Shown piece after piece: positions 9,478 through 17,180 of a stretch of 64,000 nt of DNA (within the stretch, counting starts at the first letter, position 1; each line of letters begins with the position of its first letter). Below the pieces are notes generated by a model. That model did not search any database and was not told the origin of the DNA. It saw nothing but the letters and a program-made list of their open reading frames with translations. A program made the translations under genes and the position numbers. Source of the stretch: Spongiibacteraceae bacterium (GTDB taxonomy: Bacteria; Pseudomonadota; Gammaproteobacteria; Pseudomonadales; Dasaniaceae); assembly GCA_028280715.1 (NCBI GenBank), contig JANQLG010000033.1:1-64000 (forward strand). The letters are read 5' to 3'.

Positions 9478-10157
9478 TAGTGACTTTCTCCTGCTGCGTT
9501 GATATCAGATAGCGCATCAATACGTTCAAAGTACTTGGCCAGCGACATATCGTGGCTGACAAACAATAGGGTGACGTTGTTGTCTTTAGCCATAGCCATC
9601 AGTTCGGACATGAAGTTGTCGCGATTTTGCTGGTCGAGTGATGAAGTTGGCTCATCGGCAATGAGCAGCTCTGGTTTATTGATCATTGCCCGGGCAATAG
9701 CAATACGCTGTTGTTGGCCAATACTGAGTTGAGCGACAGGTTTATTCCACTCGGCTTCAGTAATATTGAAGGTTGCTAATAAAGCGGTGATGTCATCATG
9801 TGATATTGCGGTTTTATCTTTTTTCGAGAAGTGATGGGCCAGCTGAATATTGTCAATCGGATCGAGATAGTCGATGAGATTGAACTGCTGGAATATATAG
9901 CCGATGTGATCGGCCCGAAAACGGTCACGCTGGCGGTTACTCATGGTATTCAGTGGTTGGCCGAGCACTGATACTTCACCGTGGCTGGCCGCTAGCATGC
10001 CGCTCAACAGATTTAGCAGGGTGGATTTACCGCCACCTGAAGGGCCATGGACAAATACGTGTTCCTGTTCAGCTACTGTCCAGTGTTTGATATCTAGTAC
10101 CGTCTTATTCGGTGTTTGAGGATATGCAAACCGGACATCCTTCAGTTGAATTGCCAT
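9477..10157 (-). CDS. LolD/MacB-type ABC transporter ATP-binding protein
   Basis: A 226-residue ATPase with Walker A GPSGGGKST (about residues 39-47), signature LSIGQQQ (about 143), Walker B LLIADEP and the switch histidine in VSHD. The length and the SSLD D-loop fit the LolD branch. It is coupled to the permease downstream by a one-base overlap. Its start lies 44 bp from the palindrome at 10201-10221, from which the DUF3299-like gene diverges. Likely repressed by Zur when zinc is sufficient (inference from the site and neighbours). The true transported or remodelled substrate is unknown. Confidence 0.9.
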   Translation of the reverse strand: MAIQLKDVRFAYPQTPNKTVLDIKHWTVAEQEHVFVHGPSGGGKSTLLNLLSGMLAASHGEVSVLGQPLNTMSNRQRDRFRADHIGYIFQQFNLIDYLDPIDNIQLAHHFSKKDKTAISHDDITALLATFNITEAEWNKPVAQLSIGQQQRIAIARAMINKPELLIADEPTSSLDQQNRDNFMSELMAMAKDNNVTLLFVSHDMSLAKYFERIDALSDINAAGESH

Positions 10158-10200
10158 AAATATAATCGTCCAGATACTCTAATAACAGGTTGCCTAAATC

Positions 10201-10221
10201 AAATGATGCACAGTATCATTT
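10201..10221. promoter_or_regulatory. Putative Zur operator between divergent genes
   Basis: Perfect inverted repeat AAATGAT-N7-ATCATTT. The same arms occur in the palindrome upstream of zrgA (13925-13947), the only other promoter of the zinc locus. It lies between the ATPase gene on the minus strand and the DUF3299-like gene on the plus strand, so one site could repress both. A possible plus-strand promoter, TTGCCT-N18-TATCAT, overlaps it. AT-rich palindromes of about 21-23 bp are usual for gammaproteobacterial Zur. Confidence 0.65.
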
Positions 10222-10255
10222 CGTCGTCTGATTTTAAATGTTGCAGGTAGTCTAC

Positions 10256-10855
10256 TTGAAAGCGATGGCCTTATTTGAACGTACTTTTTTATTGAGCTTA
10301 TTGGTTGTTTTATTCTTTAGTGGTGGTGTTTCTGCTGAGAGTTCATCAGTTGCATCAACTGTTACTGAGTTTAAAACCATTGAGTGGCCAGACCTTATCC
10401 CGCAAGATGATTTGGAAGCTTTGTTGAATCCACCCGATTATCTTAATGATATTGAGGATGGCTCCTTTGAGGATCAAATCACTGGTCAAATTCAGAATAC
10501 GATTGCTGCCGCGAGGGATGATCGTTACCAGCAGGCGCTAGTATCTACCAATATCAAACCTGAGATGGATGGCCAGTCAATTCGCATTCCTGGTTTTATT
10601 GTGCCTTTGGAGTTTGATGATGACCAAATCATTACCCAGTTTTTTCTAGTGCCTTTTTTTGGCGCTTGTATTCATGTGCCGCCACCGCCACCGAATCAAA
10701 TTATTTTTGTCAATTTTCCAAAGGGTTTAAAACTTGAAGCGCTGTATGATCCATTTTGGATTTCTGGCAAGTTGAACACCACTCTCACTCAAAATGATCT
10801 GGCAACATCTGCTTATGCTATGGAAATGGTCTCGTACGAAGCTTATACGGAGTAG
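10256..10855 (+). CDS. Exported DUF3299-type protein of the zinc locus
   Basis: About 200 residues with a clear signal peptide (LLSLLVVLFFSGGVSA) and a mature domain whose core IRIPGFIVPLEFDD ... FFLVPFFGACIHVPPPPPNQ matches DUF3299, a family often found with LolD-like ABC genes and Zur-regulated loci. It is presumably periplasmic; the Cys-Ile-His and proline run could be a metal or partner site (inference). Start choice is open: TTG at 10256 has an AGGTAG 5 bp upstream, ATG at 10265 gives the most compact signal peptide, and ATG at 10238 would leave almost no leader after the operator. It is divergent from the ABC pair and convergent with the yeiR end of the operon. Confidence 0.8.
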   Translation: MKAMALFERTFLLSLLVVLFFSGGVSAESSSVASTVTEFKTIEWPDLIPQDDLEALLNPPDYLNDIEDGSFEDQITGQIQNTIAAARDDRYQQALVSTNIKPEMDGQSIRIPGFIVPLEFDDDQIITQFFLVPFFGACIHVPPPPPNQIIFVNFPKGLKLEALYDPFWISGKLNTTLTQNDLATSAYAMEMVSYEAYTE

Positions 10856-10893
10856 GGTGTTTGGAGCAGGATCTTTGCAATAAGTTATTTGAG

Positions 10894-11904
10894 TTAGGCT
10901 GTGTCGATTAGACAGGAAAATAATTGATTTTCCCATTGGTCATCAATGGCTGGCGCAATAATTTCAATACGGCTTTCAAGGCAATCATCCAATTCAATCT
11001 CGGTTAAAGCGTCACTGGTAAGATTGTAACCATACACACCGCTATCCGTAATAAATACTGCTTTCATACGTTCTGCCGTAATACTATTTAAGAATGAAAA
11101 TAATTTATTGCGACTAAAGGTTTTAGCGGGGCTAAAACGCCAGCCAACGCTTTGAAATCCTTCGCCTTGATTGTTCGCTTTGATATAGCCACATTCTGGA
11201 ATAGGGCCATCGGCTATATTTTCGGTTTTTATCTGTGCTTGATGATGGTGATGATGAGAATGAGCAGTAGCCATGGTAGCACCATCAAGATGCTGAGTCG
11301 TTAATTTACCCTGTTCAGTGAAAATGACTTCAACATCAGGTGAAGCATTATTCTTAGCATAGTTTTCAAGCAAGGCTTTATCCTCTGGCTGATAAAGATC
11401 TTGCTTATTGCCGACAATGACATCGGCTATGGCAATTTGTTGGTTGAATGTAGCGTGTTGTGTATAACGTGTGTCGGCAAGTTTTCTTGCGTCGACTAAG
11501 GTGACTATTTTTTCAATGGATAATACTTCTCGATAATGATCGGCTGTTAAGACTTCCAGTACTTCAATGGGATGGCCCAGCCCAGTGGGTTCAATTAATA
11601 AACGATCCGGATTAGCGCGCTTGAGTAATTGGCTCAATGCAATTTGCATCGGTAAGCCCGCGGCGCAGCACATACAACCGCCTGGTACTTCGCGAATATA
11701 GACACCTGTTTCTTCAGTGTTTTGACCTTGGAACAAACTGCCATCCACACCAATTTCACCAAACTCATTGACCAAAATAGCCCAGTGTTCTTCAGGTGGT
11801 TTATTTTCTAGTAAATGTAAAATAGTTGATGTTTTTCCTACGCCCAAAAAACCCGTAATGATATTAGTTGGCACAGCAAGAATTTTTTCTGAGTTTTTGT
11901 TCAT
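10894..11904 (-). CDS. yeiR: COG0523 (CobW/YeiR-type) zinc GTPase
   Basis: A 336-residue P-loop GTPase. Visible motifs are Walker A GFLGVGKT (residues 18-25), NEFGEIGVDG (46-55), the metal-binding C-x-C-C site as GGCMCCAAG (C77, C79, C80), IEPTGLGHP, and NKQD for guanine specificity. A histidine run (SHHHHHHQ) forms the linker to the C-terminal CobW domain. The pattern is closest to E. coli YeiR, a zinc-binding GTPase of the family proposed to deliver zinc to client enzymes. It is the last gene of the operon zrgA-zur-merC-like-hisI-yeiR, 20 bp after hisI, which fits a zinc-limitation metallochaperone; its client here is unknown, possibly the adjacent HisI. Confidence 0.9.
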   Translation of the reverse strand: MNKNSEKILAVPTNIITGFLGVGKTSTILHLLENKPPEEHWAILVNEFGEIGVDGSLFQGQNTEETGVYIREVPGGCMCCAAGLPMQIALSQLLKRANPDRLLIEPTGLGHPIEVLEVLTADHYREVLSIEKIVTLVDARKLADTRYTQHATFNQQIAIADVIVGNKQDLYQPEDKALLENYAKNNASPDVEVIFTEQGKLTTQHLDGATMATAHSHHHHHQAQIKTENIADGPIPECGYIKANNQGEGFQSVGWRFSPAKTFSRNKLFSFLNSITAERMKAVFITDSGVYGYNLTSDALTEIELDDCLESRIEIIAPAIDDQWENQLFSCLIDTA

Positions 11905-11924
11905 GGCTTGGTGTGGCGATGGTT

Positions 11925-12347
11925 TTAAACAGGAGGCGAAGTTAATACTGAAACGGCTTGATTAGTTGTATCAACTTCAAAATAAAAGCAACTTTGACGA
12001 CCGGTATGGCAAGCTGCTCCCTTCTGGTGAACGAGGCATAAAATAGCATCACCATCGCAGTCAAAGCGCATGGATTGCAAAGATTGGTAGTGGCCGCTGG
12101 TTTCTCCTTTAATCCATAGTTCATTGCGGCTGCGTGACCAGTAGGTTACCCGGCCTGTGGAAAGTGTTGTTTCCAGGGCTTGTTGATTCATCCAGGCTAA
12201 CATAAGCACTTGTTTGCTAACGGCATCCTGGGTAATAACAGGAATAAGCCCTTTGCCGTTAAAGTTGAGCTCATCAACAATATCTTTGAGGGCTAATTCC
12301 TGGCCACTTTCTAGCCGTTCCAGGGACTGAAAATAAATATTTTTCAT
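11925..12347 (-). CDS. hisI: Phosphoribosyl-AMP cyclohydrolase, zinc-locus copy
   Basis: A 140-residue enzyme of histidine biosynthesis step 3 (opens the purine ring of phosphoribosyl-AMP). The family core is intact: W70-S-R-S-R, GETSGH, D96-C97-D98-x-D100 (magnesium site) and the zinc-site cysteines C97, C113 (ACHTG) and C120 (SCF). There is no HisE fusion and no his genes nearby. Instead it sits between a MerC-like gene and yeiR in a Zur-type operon, matching the described HisI2 class of Zur-linked paralogs. Because the zinc ligands are kept, it may be supplied by YeiR rather than being zinc-free. Whether another hisI exists in the genome cannot be seen here. Confidence 0.9.
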   Translation of the reverse strand: MKNIYFQSLERLESGQELALKDIVDELNFNGKGLIPVITQDAVSKQVLMLAWMNQQALETTLSTGRVTYWSRSRNELWIKGETSGHYQSLQSMRFDCDGDAILCLVHQKGAACHTGRQSCFYFEVDTTNQAVSVLTSPPV

Positions 12348-12353
12348 TGATAA

Positions 12354-12764
12354 TCAGCTACTAGCTTGTTGGTGACATTCACAGTTACTACGTTGACAGA
12401 GATTGTGATTCCATAAATGTCCTATTGCGACCAGGCTGGCACCGACTACTGTTAACGATTTTTCGATGATTTCTCCGAGAATGTCATGCCCTAACAAACC
12501 TGTGGCTATTAATGTTACTAATCCGACCACTCCTGGTAATAGCACTCGATATCGTCTGTGCTTACCGCAACCCAAAGTCAAGGCGTAGAGGCTTGTCGGT
12601 ACGACAGCGATCAACAGCCAGATATGAAAAATTTCGTTTTCCAGTGATAGGGCAGTGAGCGAAGGTAACAGCGTAACCATGATGGGTATGGCCAGGCAAT
12701 GAATGGTACAGATAACGGAAAGGCTAATAGCTGTTTTATCGGCGATAGCTTGTATATTTCTCAT
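12354..12764 (-). CDS. MerC-domain small membrane protein
   Basis: A 136-residue membrane protein with about four hydrophobic segments. Near the N-terminus it has C-T-I-H-C-L-A-I-P, the paired cysteine/histidine motif of MerC-family transporters, and the tail HNLCQRSNCECHQ is rich in cysteine and histidine. MerC proteins move mercuric ion inward; distant homologs in Zur loci are of unknown function and may carry or sense zinc. It lies 6 bp upstream of hisI and 22 bp after zur, so it belongs to the same transcript. No other mercury-resistance genes are present, which argues against a mer role. Confidence 0.8.
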   Translation of the reverse strand: MRNIQAIADKTAISLSVICTIHCLAIPIMVTLLPSLTALSLENEIFHIWLLIAVVPTSLYALTLGCGKHRRYRVLLPGVVGLVTLIATGLLGHDILGEIIEKSLTVVGASLVAIGHLWNHNLCQRSNCECHQQASS

Positions 12765-12786
12765 TGATATTACTTATATAGATTAA

Positions 12787-13248
12787 TTAAGAATTATTTG
12801 TCATGCAACTATTGCACAGGCAATGCATTTCCAGTTGCGGGCTGGTAAGGTGGAATCCTGCTTCTTTTACATTCTTTTTAAGTGCGTTGATGGTTGATCT
12901 TTTGATAGTGATTTCTTCTACATGTTGACAATTTCTGCAGATTAAAAATTGAGGTACACCATGATCGTGTTCACAGGTGATGTGCGAACATGCTATGTAT
13001 TTATTGGCCAGATTGAGTTTGTGTACCAAGTGCTCTTCTTGTAAAAAATCCAGAATTCGATAAACAGACATCGGTGGTAATGTTTCGCCAAATTCATTTT
13101 TGCAGTAATCAACCAGCTCATAAGCGGACATGGCTTTTCCCGATTGTAATAAACCTGTAAGCACTTGTTTGCGTTTGTTGGTTAGTCTCACACCGTTTTC
13201 ACTGCAACTTTTCTCGGCATGTTTAATGATGGTTTGTACTTTACTCAT
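12787..13248 (-). CDS. zur: Zinc uptake regulator Zur (Fur family)
   Basis: A 153-residue Fur-family repressor. The N-terminal winged helix shows GVRLTNKRKQVL and PPMSVYRILDFL, very like E. coli Zur. The dimer domain has HDHG, C104-R-N-C107 and C143-x-C145-x2-C148, fitting structural zinc sites. The EKSC and VHKLN contexts also match Zur rather than Fur. With zinc bound it should repress uptake genes; its place as second gene behind the palindrome at 13925-13947 implies autoregulation. It starts 6 bp after the zrgA stop codon. Confidence 0.9.
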   Translation of the reverse strand: MSKVQTIIKHAEKSCSENGVRLTNKRKQVLTGLLQSGKAMSAYELVDYCKNEFGETLPPMSVYRILDFLQEEHLVHKLNLANKYIACSHITCEHDHGVPQFLICRNCQHVEEITIKRSTINALKKNVKEAGFHLTSPQLEMHCLCNSCMTNNS

Positions 13249-13253
13249 AAGTA

Positions 13254-13856
13254 TTATCTTATGCGGACAACATGTGATTTTTCTGTCAGCTTGGTTGCCC
13301 CTTGTTTTTGGTCAGTGAGCCACATGACATTGAGTGTCTCAATACCCGGAAACTGGGGGAAAAAGTCTATAGATACCTGCGAAATATCTGACCCTTGTTC
13401 GCAATCATAATGATAAAAGGCCGTAATTTCGCTATGTGATATTTCATCATGATGGTGTATCTCTTTCTCTTGAGCAACATGTTCATGATGATCTGCGTGT
13501 GTCTCATTATGAGTCATATGGGCTGGCATATTAACCGTTGCCTTTACTGCGTTACATGTTGTGCCTGAGAAGGAAAATAGCTTGGGGGATGATTCAAGCA
13601 GCAACTTGGCTTTTTCAACGGCTTGCACTTGATCAGGCGATGTGACTTTGTGTTCAAACCCCACGATGTTTACTGCTGGGGATTCCAAATGTATTTCAAG
13701 CGTATTTTCTACAATGGCAATAGTCAGCTCAGCGGAGCCGTGAACATGGGCATTTGATTCTGAGTGTGTATGCTCATGTGCGTGAGGTACATCTGCTGCG
13801 TAGGCATGCAGCGAAATGAGTAGGAGAAATAAAGATTGTAGAAATATATTTCTCAT
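13254..13856 (-). CDS. zrgA: Histidine-rich periplasmic zinc-binding protein (DUF2796, ZrgA-like)
   Basis: A 200-residue exported protein with signal peptide LFLLLISLHAYA. The mature N-terminus is histidine-rich (HAHEHTHSESNAHVHGSAEL), and a second His-rich loop lies near residues 113-145 (HNETHADHHEHV, IHHHDEISHSE). The HVHGSAELTIAIV and FFPQFPGIETLNVMWLT blocks match DUF2796. In Vibrio cholerae the zrg locus with a DUF2796 protein supports zinc uptake beside znuABC. Here it is the first gene of the Zur-type operon. It likely binds zinc in the periplasm; whether it hands zinc to the ABC pair at 8233-10157 is inference. The symbol is by analogy. Confidence 0.85.
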   Translation of the reverse strand: MRNIFLQSLFLLLISLHAYAADVPHAHEHTHSESNAHVHGSAELTIAIVENTLEIHLESPAVNIVGFEHKVTSPDQVQAVEKAKLLLESSPKLFSFSGTTCNAVKATVNMPAHMTHNETHADHHEHVAQEKEIHHHDEISHSEITAFYHYDCEQGSDISQVSIDFFPQFPGIETLNVMWLTDQKQGATKLTEKSHVVRIR

Positions 13857-13907
13857 TACAAATGTCTCAAGTATGTTCGGTTAGCTGGTTCTGGTTAAGG
13901 GTGGCAC

Positions 13908-13947
13908 ATATAATCATAAATAGTAAAATGATACAACATATCATTTT
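13908..13947 (-). promoter_or_regulatory. Promoter and putative Zur operator of zrgA-zur-merC-hisI-yeiR
   Basis: The perfect inverted repeat AAAATGATA-CAACA-TATCATTTT spans 13925-13947. On the minus strand a promoter TTGTAT (13936-13931) N17 TTATAT (13913-13908) has its -35 box inside the palindrome, so a bound repressor would block polymerase. The arms equal those of the palindrome at 10201-10221. With zur in the operon this is most simply a Zur box. Confidence 0.7.
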
Positions 13948-14730
13948 TGCTATTTAAAGAAGAAATTAACGATAAAACTTACGCTTCGAGGTAGGGGTTG
14001 GCTATTTATTAGGTATAGGGTGATTATTTTGCTTGGCATACCAGCCACATTTTGCTGTGATTATTTTTTAACTGTTTGATTTATAAGGATTTAGTTTTGT
14101 TTAAACGCTCTCAAAGTGTAAGTTTAGATGCATTTTAAATGAGCAAGAGCAAATAAATAGGGACTACAGCCATGATTCATTGTTGTGATGGGTGTCTATA
14201 GGGCTTGAAGGTGGGGGTCATTATATCTGCAATTAAAATTATGCCATGATTTTATATTCTAATTATTTATATTAATAATGTGATAGTGTTCTCTATGTTG
14301 TTGTATATCTGGGATTTTTGGTTTTTTTACGCTGATTGTCTGTGACCAGTTATGTGAGGTGTAAGCAGGTTTGTACTTCGTTTATAGTTTGTGCCCATAC
14401 CTATCATAAGTTTGGTTTTTTATTTGGTTTCGTGTGTGAGAATCATTGGTAGGATACTCCGTATTCTAGCAATTTATTGAATAGCCAGTTTGTTTGTAAC
14501 GATAAAAATAACAGAGAGATGCTGTATTGCATGAGAAGCAGATGGTTAAGATGTCCCTTTGCATATTCCATATTTTGTATTAATTAGAGTCCAATCTAAT
14601 TGATAGGCATTTCTTTTTGTCTCGGGAAAGTAGCCAATAACGAGTTAGTCATTATCTAGCGATTTTAGGTGGTAGGTACGTATAGGCTTTTTCTATCAAT
14701 ATTTCTAACAATAGGATGAGAGGTTCTGCC
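13948..14730. other. Gene-free AT-rich region upstream of the TonB-dependent receptor
   Basis: About 780 bp with no convincing reading frame or RNA gene. The only structures I see are the inverted repeat AATTAGA-GTCCAA-TCTAATT at 14582-14601, about 130 bp before the receptor gene and a possible operator, and a Shine-Dalgarno-like GAGAGG at about 14718-14723. Confidence 0.5.
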
Positions 14731-16944
14731 ATGAAAAAAAATAAACTTGCCCATATCATCTCTGGGCTGGCGATAGCAACTTCGGGTGAAATAGCGTTTG
14801 CACAAGCTAATACGTTAGAGGAAGTGATCGTCACAGCGACTAAAAGGGAAGAAAGTCTGCAGGAAATACCCATAGCTGTTTCGGCCATTTCAGGAGAATC
14901 TTTTAAACAAGCCGGTTTAGATAACAATAAAGATCTGGCGGTAAAATCGCCAAACTTGAATATTTCTTCACCCTTCTCGGCGGCAAATCCTTATATCACT
15001 TTACGTGGTGTTGGTAATGGTGGTGACTTTTCACCACTGCCTGAAGGTTCAGTGGGTGTGGCCTTTGATGGTGTAACTGTTATCGCTCAAAATGGTCGTT
15101 TAACTCAGGCATTTGACTTGGAACGTGTCGAGGTACTTCGCGGACCACAGGGCACGCTATTTGGTAAGAACACAACCGGCGGTGTTATCAGTTATATCTC
15201 CCGCAAACCTGGTGATGAATTTGATTACAACATTGATTTAACGGTTGGCCGTTTTGCTCAAACGGATGTTGAATTCGGTATGGATATGCCAGTCAGTGAT
15301 GAACTTAAAGTACGTGTCGCGGGTGTTTCTAATAAAAGAGATGGTTATGTCGATAATCTTCTGACTAAAGAAGATCTGAATGATGTAGATAATCAAGCGG
15401 CAAGGGTTGTTATGGTGTGGGAGCCATCGGATACATTTGATGCCACACTAAACCTGAATACTTTTCGTGATCGAGGTGGTGTAAATACAGGTAAAAACAG
15501 GCCTGTTGGTGTTGAATTTGGTGGCACTGGAACAGATTATTTGGGCTTTGATGGCTTTGCTATAGATGATCCATTCACTGTAGAAATTAATACCGATACC
15601 TATGAACACATTGATTCTGATGGTTCGATTCTTACGATGAATTGGGACCTTGGCTATGCAACGCTGACTTCTGTATCAGGTGTGGTCGAAGTCGATCGTG
15701 ATCAAGTACAGGATTTCGATTATTCCATTAATGATTCTGTAGAACATCGTTATATCGATAATACTGAACAGTTTTCCCAGGAGCTTCGTTTAGCATCTAA
15801 TACGGATTCAGATCTTCAATGGATGCTTGGATTATTTTATTTTGATTCAACGTTGGAGACGAATCACCGCTTTTCCTTTGCCGCGATAAGTACCTTTTTT
15901 CATCAAAATGCAAAACTGGATACTGAGAGCCAAGCCATTTTCGGTAATATCTCTTACAACCTATCCGATGCCTTAAGATTAAGGGTTGAAGGCCGGTATA
16001 CCGACGAAACGAAAGATTATCGGTTTGAGCAGCTAGGGTTCCCCGGTGCCACAGCTCCAGACTATAGCCGTGCTGATAGCATCACGGGACCTACTGTGGT
16101 TAATCAGCCATCTATATCTGATGATGCTACCTTTGATGAATGGTCGGGCCGTATCACCTTGGATTATCAAATGAATGATGAGGTGATGCTATATGCCAGC
16201 GCTAGCCGTGGTTTTAAGTCGGGTATATTCCAGTTTCCATTATTTCTGACAAATACAGCTACTAACGCTACTGGCCCTGAGACCATCGTAGCCTATGAGG
16301 TAGGTGCTAAAACTACTTTGTTTGATAATCGGGCACGGATTAACTTCAGCGCGTTTAATTACAATTTTGAAGACCAACAGGTCTTTACGTTAAGTGGTAT
16401 CAATCCGCTTGTGCCTGAATTATTAACAGAAAATGCTGATGAAGTGGAAATCATTGGTATGGAGCTGGATTTTACTTTGATACCAACAGCGAATTGGACC
16501 ATTACGGGCAGTGTTGGTTATTTACCCATTGCTGAATATGAAGAGTTTACTTACTTGGAAGGCCTTCCCAATGCTGCAGATTTGTCTGGCGAGCGAATTC
16601 AATATGCGCCGAGAACTGATGGCACCATAGAAGTAAGTCATTTGTCTGAGTTTGGTAATGGTATGCAGTTAACCAGTAGTGTTAGTTATGATTTTCAAGC
16701 TGAACATTCTGCCGATGCAGCTAATGCTGTAACGGGGGGTAGACTGTATGTGCCTCGCTGGCACACATGGAATGCTCGGTTTTCTTTAGACGTATCTGAG
16801 CAATTGACAGTTACTGCATGGGCTAAAAACATTACAGATGAAGAATACATTGACGGCCTTGTAAACATAGGGGCCTTTGGATATGACATGGCTCTATATG
16901 GTGAACCGAGAACTTTTGGATTAACGTTATCCTTTAAACATTAA
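14731..16944 (+). CDS. TonB-dependent outer membrane receptor
   Basis: A 737-residue receptor of unknown substrate. It has a signal peptide ending AFA (residues 22-24), TonB box LEEVIVTA (29-36), a plug domain with ITLRGVGNG and VEVLRGPQGTLFGKNTTGG, then a beta-barrel with YGEPRTFGLTLSFKH at the end. The ATKREESLQEIPIAVSAIS opening is typical of the large receptor group common in sphingomonads and marine gammaproteobacteria, which take up sterols, lipids, glycans or siderophores. I start at the ATG at 14731 because GAGAGG sits 7 bp upstream; an in-frame ATG exists at 14716. The next gene is a molybdopterin enzyme, but the 236-bp gap and a weak hairpin suggest separate transcription. No TonB or ExbBD nearby. 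Confidence 0.92.
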   Translation: MKKNKLAHIISGLAIATSGEIAFAQANTLEEVIVTATKREESLQEIPIAVSAISGESFKQAGLDNNKDLAVKSPNLNISSPFSAANPYITLRGVGNGGDFSPLPEGSVGVAFDGVTVIAQNGRLTQAFDLERVEVLRGPQGTLFGKNTTGGVISYISRKPGDEFDYNIDLTVGRFAQTDVEFGMDMPVSDELKVRVAGVSNKRDGYVDNLLTKEDLNDVDNQAARVVMVWEPSDTFDATLNLNTFRDRGGVNTGKNRPVGVEFGGTGTDYLGFDGFAIDDPFTVEINTDTYEHIDSDGSILTMNWDLGYATLTSVSGVVEVDRDQVQDFDYSINDSVEHRYIDNTEQFSQELRLASNTDSDLQWMLGLFYFDSTLETNHRFSFAAISTFFHQNAKLDTESQAIFGNISYNLSDALRLRVEGRYTDETKDYRFEQLGFPGATAPDYSRADSITGPTVVNQPSISDDATFDEWSGRITLDYQMNDEVMLYASASRGFKSGIFQFPLFLTNTATNATGPETIVAYEVGAKTTLFDNRARINFSAFNYNFEDQQVFTLSGINPLVPELLTENADEVEIIGMELDFTLIPTANWTITGSVGYLPIAEYEEFTYLEGLPNAADLSGERIQYAPRTDGTIEVSHLSEFGNGMQLTSSVSYDFQAEHSADAANAVTGGRLYVPRWHTWNARFSLDVSEQLTVTAWAKNITDEEYIDGLVNIGAFGYDMALYGEPRTFGLTLSFKH

Positions 16945-16972
16945 CTCTAAAATTTGTTTAATTGCTAGATTC

Positions 16973-17006
16973 TACCCCTAAAAAATTAGTGCTTTGATTA
17001 GGGGTA
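16973..17006 (+). terminator. Possible weak terminator after the receptor gene
   Basis: The inverted repeat TACCCCTA ... TAGGGGTA has 8-bp arms and an 18-nt loop and is followed by TTTAAG. It lies 29 bp past the stop codon. The short T tract makes termination uncertain. Confidence 0.35.
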
Positions 17007-17180
17007 TTTAAGCATTCTAAACGGTATTTTTAGCGTTAATGTAGAAAGGCTTAGGATCACTTTTTATAGTCAATTTAATAAACAATTTAATAGACACATT
17101 GGCTATATGAAGTAATTTAATTTGAGTAACGTAGTTATTTTTTGTATGTTGCATGCAAGAAGTCTTTGGAGAACTTTATT

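Noticed and set aside
12354-12764. MerC-like gene as part of a mercury-resistance operon
   Set aside because: No merA, merT, merP or MerR-type gene is nearby; the operon is a zinc one.
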